Source of the DNA: JBIKWM01 sp044356305
Lineage (GTDB): Bacteria; Bacteroidota; Bacteroidia; UBA10329
Assembly (NCBI GenBank): GCA_044356305.1
Contig: JBIKWM010000051.1
Location: forward strand, 1 to 19,822
DNA: 19,822 bases
Direction: 5' to 3'
Part shown: positions 7,616 to 14,885 of the stretch, piece after piece
Position numbering within the stretch: the stretch's first letter is position 1
How the letters are laid out: the number at the start of each line of letters is the position of its first letter
The notes under the pieces: generated by a model
What the model was told of the DNA's origin: nothing
The model's input: the letters and a program-made list of their open reading frames with translations, nothing else
Databases searched by the model: none
Made by a program: the position numbers and the translations under genes

Positions 7616-7623
7616 TACTTTTG
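7616..7623 (+). promoter_or_regulatory. Bacteroidota -7 element (TAnnTTTG) of the PorE-like gene
   Basis: TACTTTTG is an exact match to TAnnTTTG, 14 bp upstream of the ATG at 7638 and inside the 94-bp divergent gap. No clear -33 TTTG stands 17-23 bp upstream. If used, the mRNA leader would be only a few bases long; alternatively translation starts at the next in-frame ATG, 7677, giving a leader of about 45 bases. Confidence 0.4.
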
Positions 7624-7637
7624 GCCGACCCTTGACC

Positions 7638-10600
7638 ATGACTCACCTATTTATTCGCACCCGCGTGAAAGCCCTCATGTCTGCGCTGGCCGTGGCCCTG
7701 ACCACAATAATGCCCGCAGTCGCACAGGAGGTGACCTTCGCAAGCAAAGAGGACCTGCAGAAAGCCGCTGACGACCTGTTCGCCAAGGCCGACTACCTGC
7801 AGGCCAAGCCCCTGTACTCGCAACTGCTCAGCCAGGATCCCATGAATGCGGACTACAACTACCGCTATGGGGCCTGCATCATGTACACCGAGGCCGACCC
7901 CACCAAGCCCATCCCTTTTCTGGAAGGGGGCGCCTCCACCAGCGGTGTGAAGCCTGAGGCCAATTACTTCTTGGGCAAGTCTTACCACCTCAATTACCGT
8001 TTTGATGAGGCCATAGAGGCCTACGAGAAATTCAAAAAGGCAAACACCAAGGTGACCGGGGTTGATGTGGACATTAACCGCGAGATTCAAATGTGCGTGA
8101 ACGGGCGCGTGCTCTACGCAGCCGAACGTGCCATTAAGGCCGAGGAGAAGGACGCCATCATGGCCGAGTTTTACCGTCCCTACGATTTCCGCAAGCTCAA
8201 GGGCAAGGTGGTACCCACGCCCCCAAACTTCAAGACCAAATATGACCAGAAGAACCTGCTGAACACGGTGGTGTATGCACCAACCATTACAGAGACGCTC
8301 TTCTACGCCAGCTATGGCGAGGACGGGGCCTATGGCAAGGATATCTTCAAGGTGCGCAGGCTTCCCAATGGCGAGTGGGGCACACCTGTAAGACTGCCCA
8401 ACACGGTGAATACTGGTTTTGATGAGGATTTCGCATTCTTCCACGAACCCAAGAGCACCCTTTACTTCTCGTCTAAGGGCCACAACACCATGGGCGGCTA
8501 CGACATTTTCGCCAGCGTGTACGATGCTGCCACCGACAACTGGGGGGTGCCCACCAACCTGCAATATCCCATCAACTCGCCCTATGACGACTTCCTGTAC
8601 GTCACCGACCCCGAGGAGACGGCCGCGTTCCTGACCACCACCCGCAACTCGGACCTGGGTCATGTTAAGGTGCTACGTAGCAAGATAGGCGACCCCGCCC
8701 TGATGGACCTGACGGTGATAAAAGGCCGCTATGACGATCAGACCGATGCCGAGACCAACCTGATGCAGGCCACCGTGACCGACCCGGAGACCAAGACGGT
8801 GGTGGGTCTGTACACCACCAACAAGCGCACTGGCGACTATGTAATGGTGCTCCCGCCCAAGAACGATTACTCGTTGAGCATCGCACCCAAGGGAAAATCT
8901 GCCGGCACTTTCGACCTCGATGTGCCCCTGCATACGGATGTGAACGCGCTGAGGCAGAAAGCAGAGTTCAGCGCCAATGGCGAGAACGGTAGCATTGTAC
9001 TGACCAGCTACTTCACCGGAGGCGGAACCAAGGACAGTGTGGTTCAGCGTCACAGCATGAGCGGCCCCATGGTGAGCGACATCGTGCAGAGCAAAGTGGA
9101 ACTGAGCGCTACCGAGCTGGCACAGGCCAAAATAGACCAAAAGGCCAATGCTGCAAAAGACGCTGAGACCAAGGCACAGCAGGAGGCCGCGCGCAAGGCC
9201 GATGAGGCCACCCGCAAGGCACTGGCTGAAGCGCGCGAGAAGGCCCGTCAGGATTCACTTGTTGTGGTGAAGAAGGAACAGGACCGTCTTGCCGAGCTGG
9301 CGGCCGTGGAGGCCAAGGTGCGTGCCGACAGCATAGCCCGGGTCGAGCAATTGGCCCAGGTGAGGCAAAAGGCAGTGCGTGACTCTTTGGCAAGGGCGCG
9401 TGAGATGGAAGCAGCAATGTTCAAGGCCCGCCAAGACTCAATTGCCCGGGTGGAGACCGCACGTTTGCAGCGCGAGAAGGAACTGGCGTTCAAACGTCAG
9501 CAGGAAATATCTGACAGCCTGAAACAGGTGCAGATGGCGCAGATCGCCCGTCAGCGTGCAATTGAGGACTCGCTGGCCACCGTGCGGGCGCAGAAAGAGG
9601 CAGATGAGAAGGCACGACTGGCGGCCGCCCAGAAAGAAGAGGAGGCCAGGAAGGCCGCTGAGGCCGAACGGCAGAAGGCCGAAGCGTTGACTAAAGAAGA
9701 GGCAGCCGCCCGCGAAACCGCAGCCGAACTGAAGCGCAGGGCCGCTGAGGAGATGGCCAAGGCAGAAGCTGAACAGAGGGCTGAGGAAGAGCGCAAGGCA
9801 GCAGAGGCGAAACGGCAGGCAGAGGAAACTGCAAGGGTTGAGGCCGAAAAGAAAGCGGCTGAACTGAAAGAAGCAGAGACAATTAAGGCTCAGGCCGAGG
9901 CTATGGCGCGGTTAGAGGCCGAACGGTTGCAGATAGAGGCCGAACAGGAGGCAATGCTGGCCCGTGAGCGCGAAAAGGCCAAAGCCGACAGTGCCGCTGC
10001 GGCCGAGGCCCTGAAGAATGACCCGGTGGTGCGGGCCACCAACGAGATGGAAAAGGAATGGGCAAAGGAGGATTCGATTTCCAAAGTGGAAGAGAAGGCC
10101 AAAGCTGAACTCGAGATGGCGGCTGCCGCCCGGCAGCGGGCGTATGACGACAGTTTGGCGCTGGAACGCGAAGGGGAGCGCATGATGGCCGAACGGATGG
10201 AGTCGGAGGCCCGTGCAGCAGCGGCTGCCCAGGAAGCGAAGAAGGATACCGAACCGGTTCAGACCGCAGAGGAGAGACTGGCCGCTCAGCGGAAGGTGTT
10301 CGAATCGGCCGCTATGGAGCATGCCAAAGCAGCCACCGATGCTGACCAACAGGCCGAGGGCGAGGCCCGTGCCAAGGCCGTGGCAGATTCAGTGGCCCAA
10401 GTGCGTGCCGCAGAAAAGGCCAAGGCTGAACAAATTATGGCCGAGGCCAAAGTCAGGGAGGAACAGGCCAAGGCAGAAGTGGAGGCCAAGAAAGCTCAGG
10501 CCGAGATGCTGGCCAAGCAGCGAGCCGAGGAGGAGCGCTTGGCGGCTGAGCAACAGGCCGCAGAGGAGCGTGAAGCAGCATCCAATCGCATATCAGCAGC

Positions 10601-12557
10601 CGACCTGAAGCGCAGGGCCGCTGAAGAGATGGCCATGGCCGAAGCAGAAATGAAGAAGGCGGAGGCCGAACGTAAGGCCGAGTTGGAGCGTAAGGCGGCA
10701 GAGGAGGCCAAGACCAAGGCTGAGGCCGAAGCAAAAAGGTTACAAGAGGAGGCGGAGGCTCAGCGCAAAGCTGAGGAGGAGCGCATGCTGGCCGAGCAGA
10801 TGGATGCCGAGGCCAAGGCTAAAGAGGAGGCGCTGAGGGCCCTGGCCGTGGAGGAGCGGAGAATGGCGGATGCCAAGGCTGCCGCAGAGGAACAGCGCAG
10901 GGCCGATGAGCAAAGGAATATGGCTGCGGCTGCCATGAAAGAACATCAGACCAGGGCCGATGAGGCTGCCGTTGCCGAGAAAGAGGCCGCCATGGCCGAG
11001 GCTGCCCGCCAAGAGGAACTTAGGCAGGCTCAGGATGCCATAGCAAAGGCAGAGGCCATTCAACGTGAATTGGATGCCACCCACAAGGAGGTGGCAGCTC
11101 AGCCTACCCAGACCCAATCGCAACAGTCGGATGCCCAGACCGGTAATGCCAACAGCGCAGATGCCTCAGAGGCAGACATCTTTAAGGAGATGATAGCCAA
11201 GTTGGAAGCCGAACGGAAAAACATCAAGAAGGAAGAAGAGAAAGCCAAGGTGGCTGAACCGGATGTTCGCAAGGCCATTGAGGCTGAACGTGCAATGAAA
11301 CAAGAGATGGCCCGCGCACAGACTGAAGCACCTCAGGTAGCAGATGCCACCGAACCAAAAGCAGTGGAAAAGGCCCCGATGGACCCCGCTTTGCAGAAGA
11401 GCTTGGAAGCTGACCGGAAGGCTATTGAGCAACAGCAGGTGGTGGCCCGGCAAAAGGAGATGGAACTGGCCGAGAAGCTGGCCTATGACCGCAACCTGAT
11501 GCGCGGGCGCAGCACCGAACGTGAACATGAACATACCCTGCCAGAGGTGGCGACAGATCAGCAGACAAAGGCTGAGAAGAGCGATGCGCAGGAAGTGAAG
11601 GCCATCTTGGAGGCCGAGAAGGCCACGGTAGCAGTGGCAGGACCAACTGCCACGGACGGTGAGGCAGCACTGGAAGCAAAGCAGCCATTGGAACCGATCG
11701 CAATGAAGACGGACGAACCTGAAGCCGTGAAAAAGCCGAATACTGCTGATGAGAAGCCGTCAGAGCTGAGTCCGGCTGAAGCCGCCCAGCCTGTACCAGC
11801 TCAGAAGCCGGCAGAACCTGTTGCAGAGGCAAAGCCAGAGCCCGCCCCGGCCGTTAAAGCGACAGAGCCTGTGGCCCCGGCCATCACCCACCCTGCCGCA
11901 GAAAGGAAGGAAGAGGTTCGAACCCAGCCCGAGCCCTCCATAGCGCCATCGCGCGGGCCGCAACCCAAGGAGTTGGAATATGACGAGTATGGACACCTGA
12001 ACATGAAGGCCGCCAAGCGTCATTATGGCCTGCACAAGGTTGATTACTCGCACATCAAGGACCGAGACATCCGCATGACGGTGCAAATGCTGGCCGCGCA
12101 GGACCAGGGCAAACTGAGCGTGCTGCGATCGCTGCGCAACCGGGTGATCAGTGCACAGGGCGACCCGAAGAAACTGGCCGAGCTGCGGCTCAATGAACGG
12201 GCCATGGAAGTGCTCGCCTCTTTGGCGCGCAGCCGCAGCCGCGAGGAGACTGTACCCGGATTTGATGCCAACACCCTTCGCAGGCGCAGGAATGTGTCGT
12301 ATCGACTCAATTTTGCCTTTGCCATGCCTGATTTCTCGGACCATGTCACCGGAAGCCTGAATGCCGAGGCGGCTGCCACTTTGGCCCCGGCCGAGTTCAC
12401 CGTGGAGGCCGGTAGCTATGAGACTGCGCAGGATGCCAGACGGATCAGGCACGAGATGGTTGACCGTGGATTGAAGGCTCCGGGCATCAACGCTCTTGTA
12501 AATGGTGCACCTGCCGAGCCGTCTGCCGTCATTGGTCAGCCATTCATCGATAATTGA
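7638..12557 (+). CDS. Giant envelope protein: TPR, PD40 propeller, regulatory-like domain, ~650-residue helical arm, SPOR-like C-terminus (PorE-like N-terminal half)
   Basis: 1,639 residues from the ATG at 7638, which gives a signal peptide with basic n-region and cleavage near PAVAQ; 7677 is a possible alternative start, and the ATG at 7596 is less likely. Order of parts (residues from 7638): TPR repeats (about 35-150: DLFAKADYLQAKPLY, YFLGKSYHL); PD40/WD40-like blades (about 205-350: LYFSSKGHNTMGGYDIF); a carboxypeptidase-regulatory-like beta domain (about 357-431). From about 490 to 1150 there is an Ala/Glu/Lys/Arg-rich region with repeated DSLA/DSIA motifs, expected to be one long helix or coiled coil. 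Then come a Pro/Ala/Glu-rich linker (to about 1450), a basic helical block, and a SPOR-like ending (FTVEAGSYETAQDARRI). TPR-PD40-regulatory is the N-terminal plan of PorE, but the peptidoglycan-binding OmpA domain is absent. Probably periplasmic, with the SPOR-like end touching glycan. Function unknown. Confidence 0.8.
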   Translation: MTHLFIRTRVKALMSALAVALTTIMPAVAQEVTFASKEDLQKAADDLFAKADYLQAKPLYSQLLSQDPMNADYNYRYGACIMYTEADPTKPIPFLEGGASTSGVKPEANYFLGKSYHLNYRFDEAIEAYEKFKKANTKVTGVDVDINREIQMCVNGRVLYAAERAIKAEEKDAIMAEFYRPYDFRKLKGKVVPTPPNFKTKYDQKNLLNTVVYAPTITETLFYASYGEDGAYGKDIFKVRRLPNGEWGTPVRLPNTVNTGFDEDFAFFHEPKSTLYFSSKGHNTMGGYDIFASVYDAATDNWGVPTNLQYPINSPYDDFLYVTDPEETAAFLTTTRNSDLGHVKVLRSKIGDPALMDLTVIKGRYDDQTDAETNLMQATVTDPETKTVVGLYTTNKRTGDYVMVLPPKNDYSLSIAPKGKSAGTFDLDVPLHTDVNALRQKAEFSANGENGSIVLTSYFTGGGTKDSVVQRHSMSGPMVSDIVQSKVELSATELAQAKIDQKANAAKDAETKAQQEAARKADEATRKALAEAREKARQDSLVVVKKEQDRLAELAAVEAKVRADSIARVEQLAQVRQKAVRDSLARAREMEAAMFKARQDSIARVETARLQREKELAFKRQQEISDSLKQVQMAQIARQRAIEDSLATVRAQKEADEKARLAAAQKEEEARKAAEAERQKAEALTKEEAAARETAAELKRRAAEEMAKAEAEQRAEEERKAAEAKRQAEETARVEAEKKAAELKEAETIKAQAEAMARLEAERLQIEAEQEAMLAREREKAKADSAAAAEALKNDPVVRATNEMEKEWAKEDSISKVEEKAKAELEMAAAARQRAYDDSLALEREGERMMAERMESEARAAAAAQEAKKDTEPVQTAEERLAAQRKVFESAAMEHAKAATDADQQAEGEARAKAVADSVAQVRAAEKAKAEQIMAEAKVREEQAKAEVEAKKAQAEMLAKQRAEEERLAAEQQAAEEREAASNRISAADLKRRAAEEMAMAEAEMKKAEAERKAELERKAAEEAKTKAEAEAKRLQEEAEAQRKAEEERMLAEQMDAEAKAKEEALRALAVEERRMADAKAAAEEQRRADEQRNMAAAAMKEHQTRADEAAVAEKEAAMAEAARQEELRQAQDAIAKAEAIQRELDATHKEVAAQPTQTQSQQSDAQTGNANSADASEADIFKEMIAKLEAERKNIKKEEEKAKVAEPDVRKAIEAERAMKQEMARAQTEAPQVADATEPKAVEKAPMDPALQKSLEADRKAIEQQQVVARQKEMELAEKLAYDRNLMRGRSTEREHEHTLPEVATDQQTKAEKSDAQEVKAILEAEKATVAVAGPTATDGEAALEAKQPLEPIAMKTDEPEAVKKPNTADEKPSELSPAEAAQPVPAQKPAEPVAEAKPEPAPAVKATEPVAPAITHPAAERKEEVRTQPEPSIAPSRGPQPKELEYDEYGHLNMKAAKRHYGLHKVDYSHIKDRDIRMTVQMLAAQDQGKLSVLRSLRNRVISAQGDPKKLAELRLNERAMEVLASLARSRSREETVPGFDANTLRRRRNVSYRLNFAFAMPDFSDHVTGSLNAEAAATLAPAEFTVEAGSYETAQDARRIRHEMVDRGLKAPGINALVNGAPAEPSAVIGQPFIDN
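9721..9773 (+). repeat. Direct repeat, copy 1, inside the helical arm of the PorE-like gene
   Basis: This 53-bp segment and the one 876 bp downstream (10597-10649) agree at 48 of 53 positions, with one uninterrupted identical run of 20 bases. The encoded stretches start AAELKRRAAEEM and AADLKRRAAEEM. The 292-codon separation keeps frame. This points to a duplication inside the arm, though low-complexity Ala/Glu codons inflate similarity. Confidence 0.6.
10597..10649 (+). repeat. Direct repeat, copy 2, inside the helical arm of the PorE-like gene
   Basis: Partner of 9721-9773; 48 of 53 bases are the same. It encodes the LKRRAAEEMAMAEAE version of the repeat. Confidence 0.6.
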
Positions 12558-12615
12558 TTGGGGCGTTTCATCCTCTTTTATAGTTTCACACAGCCCAAAA
12601 GCGAGCATTGACCCC

Positions 12616-12930
12616 ATGAGGACTGAAAACATGATCGTACTGAGCACCGAGGTGCTGCAATCTGAGGCCTTGGAGACGGTGGTGGGCAGCAGCAGTTCGC
12701 TGGTGGTGCACAATGACGACTATAACACCTTCGATCATGTGATTGAAACGCTCATTGAGCTGTGCGGACATGACCCGCAGCAGGCTGAGCAGTGCGCGTA
12801 CATCATTCATCACACAGGCAAATGCCCTGTGAAATCGGGGTCGTTTGAGGCTTTGCAGCCAGTCTGGGCTGAACTGACGCATCGTGGACTCACCGCCACC
12901 ATTGAGCAGATTGTTGCACAACGGAGCTGA
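12616..12930 (+). CDS. clpS: ATP-dependent Clp protease adaptor ClpS
   Basis: 104 residues from the ATG at 12616, a normal length. The frame runs back to 12502 inside the previous gene, but that extension is not ClpS-like; 12631 is another possible start. The core motif LVVHNDDYNTFDHVI (residues 29-43) is diagnostic, and AYIIHHTGKCPVKSG (residues 61-75) carries His66, which with the Asn-Asp pair forms the pocket for N-terminal residues of N-degron substrates. ClpS binds the N-domain of ClpA (ClpC in some lineages) and delivers substrates to the cytoplasmic ClpAP protease; no clp chaperone gene is in this window. It follows the PorE-like gene by 58 bp, in which I see no clear promoter, and precedes the sphingomyelinase-like gene by 15 bp, so cotranscription with the latter is likely. 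Confidence 0.93.
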   Translation: MRTENMIVLSTEVLQSEALETVVGSSSSLVVHNDDYNTFDHVIETLIELCGHDPQQAEQCAYIIHHTGKCPVKSGSFEALQPVWAELTHRGLTATIEQIVAQRS

Positions 12931-12945
12931 GCGGTGCGTGGCGCC

Positions 12946-13809
12946 ATGCTCCCTCGGTTCTTCCTAGCGGCTCTCATTTCTGTTATATATCTAACACCAG
13001 CCTGGGGACAAGACACCCTGCGGGTGCTGTCGTGGAACATCTACATGTTACCTGACCCCGTCTATGCTAAGAGCCGCAAGATCAGGCGGGCAAGGCACAT
13101 TGCGGACATGCTGATGCAAAGGGAGCAGTATGATGTTGTGGTGTTCCAAGAGGCGTTTCATGGCGGGGTGAGGCGCGTGCTGCGCAAGGCGCTCAAAGAA
13201 AAGTACCCGTATGAAAAGGGTCCGGCCAATTTCCGTCCATGGCACATAAAGACCAGCAGTGGGGTTTGGATACTCAGCCGTACGCCACTTACCGAGCTGA
13301 AAGAGCATCAGTACACGGAATGCGAAGGCGCATCGGACTGCATGGCCCGGAAGGGTGTGCTGGCCGTAGAAACAGAATGGAAGGGCAGACGGGTGCAGAT
13401 ACTTGGCACACACATACAGGCGGGTGACAAAAAAGGGCGGCCCGTGAAAGAAGCGCAGTACAACGAATTCGGCAGAATCATCACTGAACTATATAATGGC
13501 GGTGTGCCGCAGGTGGTATGTGGTGATTTCAATATGCGCAGGAGCCGCTCCGACCGGTACGATAACATGTTGAGCGCGTTGTGCGTGGACGATTACTGCC
13601 TGTATGATGTGGATTACACCGTACACGGTATGAACGGATTCAGAAAGAGGCCGGGCTATCAGAACGAGATCGATTACATCTTTTTTAGGCACAACGGGGC
13701 TGTACCTGAATCAATCACAAGGCGCACCCGCATATTTCAGTCCGATTGGAGCCGTGATAACAAAGACCTGAGCGACCACTATGCGGTTGAGGCTGTGATC
13801 GTATACTGA
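12946..13809 (+). CDS. Secreted endonuclease/exonuclease/phosphatase-fold phosphodiesterase, sphingomyelinase C-like
   Basis: 287 residues from the ATG at 12946, giving a signal peptide ending PAWGQ; an in-frame GTG at 12934 would add only four residues. The DNase I-like fold motifs occur in order: LSWNIYMLP (Asn31), VVVFQEAF (Glu69, Mg ligand), LGTHIQAGD (His156), VVCGDFNM (Asp194, Asn196) and DLSDHYAVEAVI (Asp277-His278 catalytic pair). Within this superfamily, THIQAGD and the overall spacing resemble bacterial neutral sphingomyelinases, which cleave sphingomyelin to ceramide and phosphocholine with Mg. Many Bacteroidota make their own sphingolipids, so the target could be an endogenous phosphosphingolipid, an environmental lipid, or another phosphodiester such as extracellular DNA. 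No membrane segment beyond the signal, and no T9SS domain, so periplasmic location is expected. Fold sure; substrate open. Confidence 0.8.
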   Translation: MLPRFFLAALISVIYLTPAWGQDTLRVLSWNIYMLPDPVYAKSRKIRRARHIADMLMQREQYDVVVFQEAFHGGVRRVLRKALKEKYPYEKGPANFRPWHIKTSSGVWILSRTPLTELKEHQYTECEGASDCMARKGVLAVETEWKGRRVQILGTHIQAGDKKGRPVKEAQYNEFGRIITELYNGGVPQVVCGDFNMRRSRSDRYDNMLSALCVDDYCLYDVDYTVHGMNGFRKRPGYQNEIDYIFFRHNGAVPESITRRTRIFQSDWSRDNKDLSDHYAVEAVIVY

Positions 13810-13829
13810 GCGTCCGGCCGCAGTAGCCG

Positions 13830-13837
13830 TACCTTCG
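13830..13837 (+). promoter_or_regulatory. Possible -7 element just before the radical SAM gene
   Basis: TACCTTCG differs from TAnnTTTG at one base. It ends 7 bp before the ATG at 13845, within the 35-bp gap behind the sphingomyelinase-like gene. The arrangement (TAYCTTCGC, short GC-rich spacer, ATG) closely repeats that in front of mqnP. No -33 box is evident. Confidence 0.35.
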
Positions 13838-13844
13838 CGCACCC

Positions 13845-14882
13845 ATGACCCTCGAGTGGTACGGCAACATAACAGACGGCCTTAATTTCCTGCGGAAACT
13901 CACCGTGCGCAAGGCCTTCAATGCCGGCAAGGTGCTGATGAGCTACTACCTGAGCAAATGGCGCGGTAAACCAGAGCAGTGGGGAAAGCCTATCAGCATC
14001 TCCATTGAACCCACAACGAGCTGCAATCTCAGGTGTCCTGAATGTCCTAGCGGCCTACGGCAGTTCACACGGCCCACGGGTATGCTCAAGAACGATTTTT
14101 TCCGTGGCACGGTGGATCAGTTGCAGGACAGTCTGCTCTATCTGATCTTCTATTTCCAGGGCGAACCTTACCTGAATCCTCAGTTCCTTGACATGGTCAA
14201 GTATGCGAGCGAAAGGGGCATTTACACCGCCACGAGCACCAATGCCCATTACCTGCGAGATGAGGTGGCCCGCAAAACAGTGGAATCTGGGCTCGACCGT
14301 CTCATCATCTCAATAGACGGAACCACTCAGGAGGTGTATGAGAGTTACAGGATAGGTGGCCGATTGGAGAAGGTGCTTGAAGGCACCCGCAACGTGATCA
14401 AATGGAAAAGAGAACTGAAGAGCCGGACCCCCAACGTAATATTCCAGTTCCTGGTTGTACGGCCAAATGAACACCAGATAGAAGAGGTGAAACGACTGGG
14501 CCGTGAGATAGGTGTGGACGAGGTGAGATTGAAGACTGCGCAGGTCTATGACTATGAGAACGACCCGAATCAACTGATACCGACCCGGACGGAGTTTTCG
14601 CGTTACGTGCGCGACAGCAGCGGTGTGATGCAGTTCAGGAACGAACTGCCCAATTCGTGTTGGCGCCTCTGGCATTCATGTGTGATCACATGGGACGGGC
14701 TTGTTGTTCCGTGCTGCTTTGACAAAGATGCCACGCACAGGTTGGGCGACCTGAAAAAGGAGCGTTTTGATGAACTGTGGCAGGGCGAGGATTACCAGCG
14801 ATTCAGGGCGTCCATACTTCGGTCGAGATCTGAGATAGACATATGCACCAACTGCACCGAAGGGACTAAGGTGTGGGGCTGA
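13845..14882 (+). CDS. Radical SAM protein with SPASM domain, substrate unknown
   Basis: 345 residues, no signal peptide. The radical SAM cluster motif is at residues 60-67 (CNLRCPEC, CxxxCxxC) after SISIEPTTS. YFQGEPYLNP and LDRLIISIDGT follow, as in the SPASM/MoaA-like subfamily. The C-terminal Cys set (272, 279, 290, 291, 334, 337) with WDGLVVPCC and ICTNC fits a SPASM domain holding auxiliary iron-sulfur clusters. Family members modify peptides (RiPP maturases), sulfatases or small molecules. There is no short peptide gene next to it that looks like a precursor and no sulfatase in the window, so no substrate can be named. It ends 3 bp from the stop of the convergent adhesin gene. A -7-like element lies 7 bp before the start, which suggests its own promoter and a very short leader. 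Confidence 0.85.
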   Translation: MTLEWYGNITDGLNFLRKLTVRKAFNAGKVLMSYYLSKWRGKPEQWGKPISISIEPTTSCNLRCPECPSGLRQFTRPTGMLKNDFFRGTVDQLQDSLLYLIFYFQGEPYLNPQFLDMVKYASERGIYTATSTNAHYLRDEVARKTVESGLDRLIISIDGTTQEVYESYRIGGRLEKVLEGTRNVIKWKRELKSRTPNVIFQFLVVRPNEHQIEEVKRLGREIGVDEVRLKTAQVYDYENDPNQLIPTRTEFSRYVRDSSGVMQFRNELPNSCWRLWHSCVITWDGLVVPCCFDKDATHRLGDLKKERFDELWQGEDYQRFRASILRSRSEIDICTNCTEGTKVWG

Positions 14883-14885
14883 TAC

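Noticed and set aside
7647..8663. 338-residue minus-strand frame opposite the PD40 region
   Set aside because: It is a shadow of the TPR/PD40 coding region; His/Val/Gly-rich composition without any domain.
9100..11100. Possible tandem repeat locus or foreign low-complexity insert
   Set aside because: Alternating Ala/Glu/Lys codons explain the repetitive look; the frame is intact throughout and flanked by domains of the same protein.
12502..12615. Longer N-terminus for ClpS starting inside the previous gene
   Set aside because: The extra residues are Ser-rich translation of the preceding gene's end and gap, not found in ClpS, and the total length would be atypical.
11760..12713. 317-residue minus-strand frame spanning the end of the PorE-like gene and the start of clpS
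   Set aside because: It crosses two well-supported plus-strand genes and shows no family motif.
13845..14882. RiPP gene cluster around the radical SAM/SPASM protein
   Set aside because: No short precursor-like ORF, leader-binding domain, protease or exporter is adjacent.
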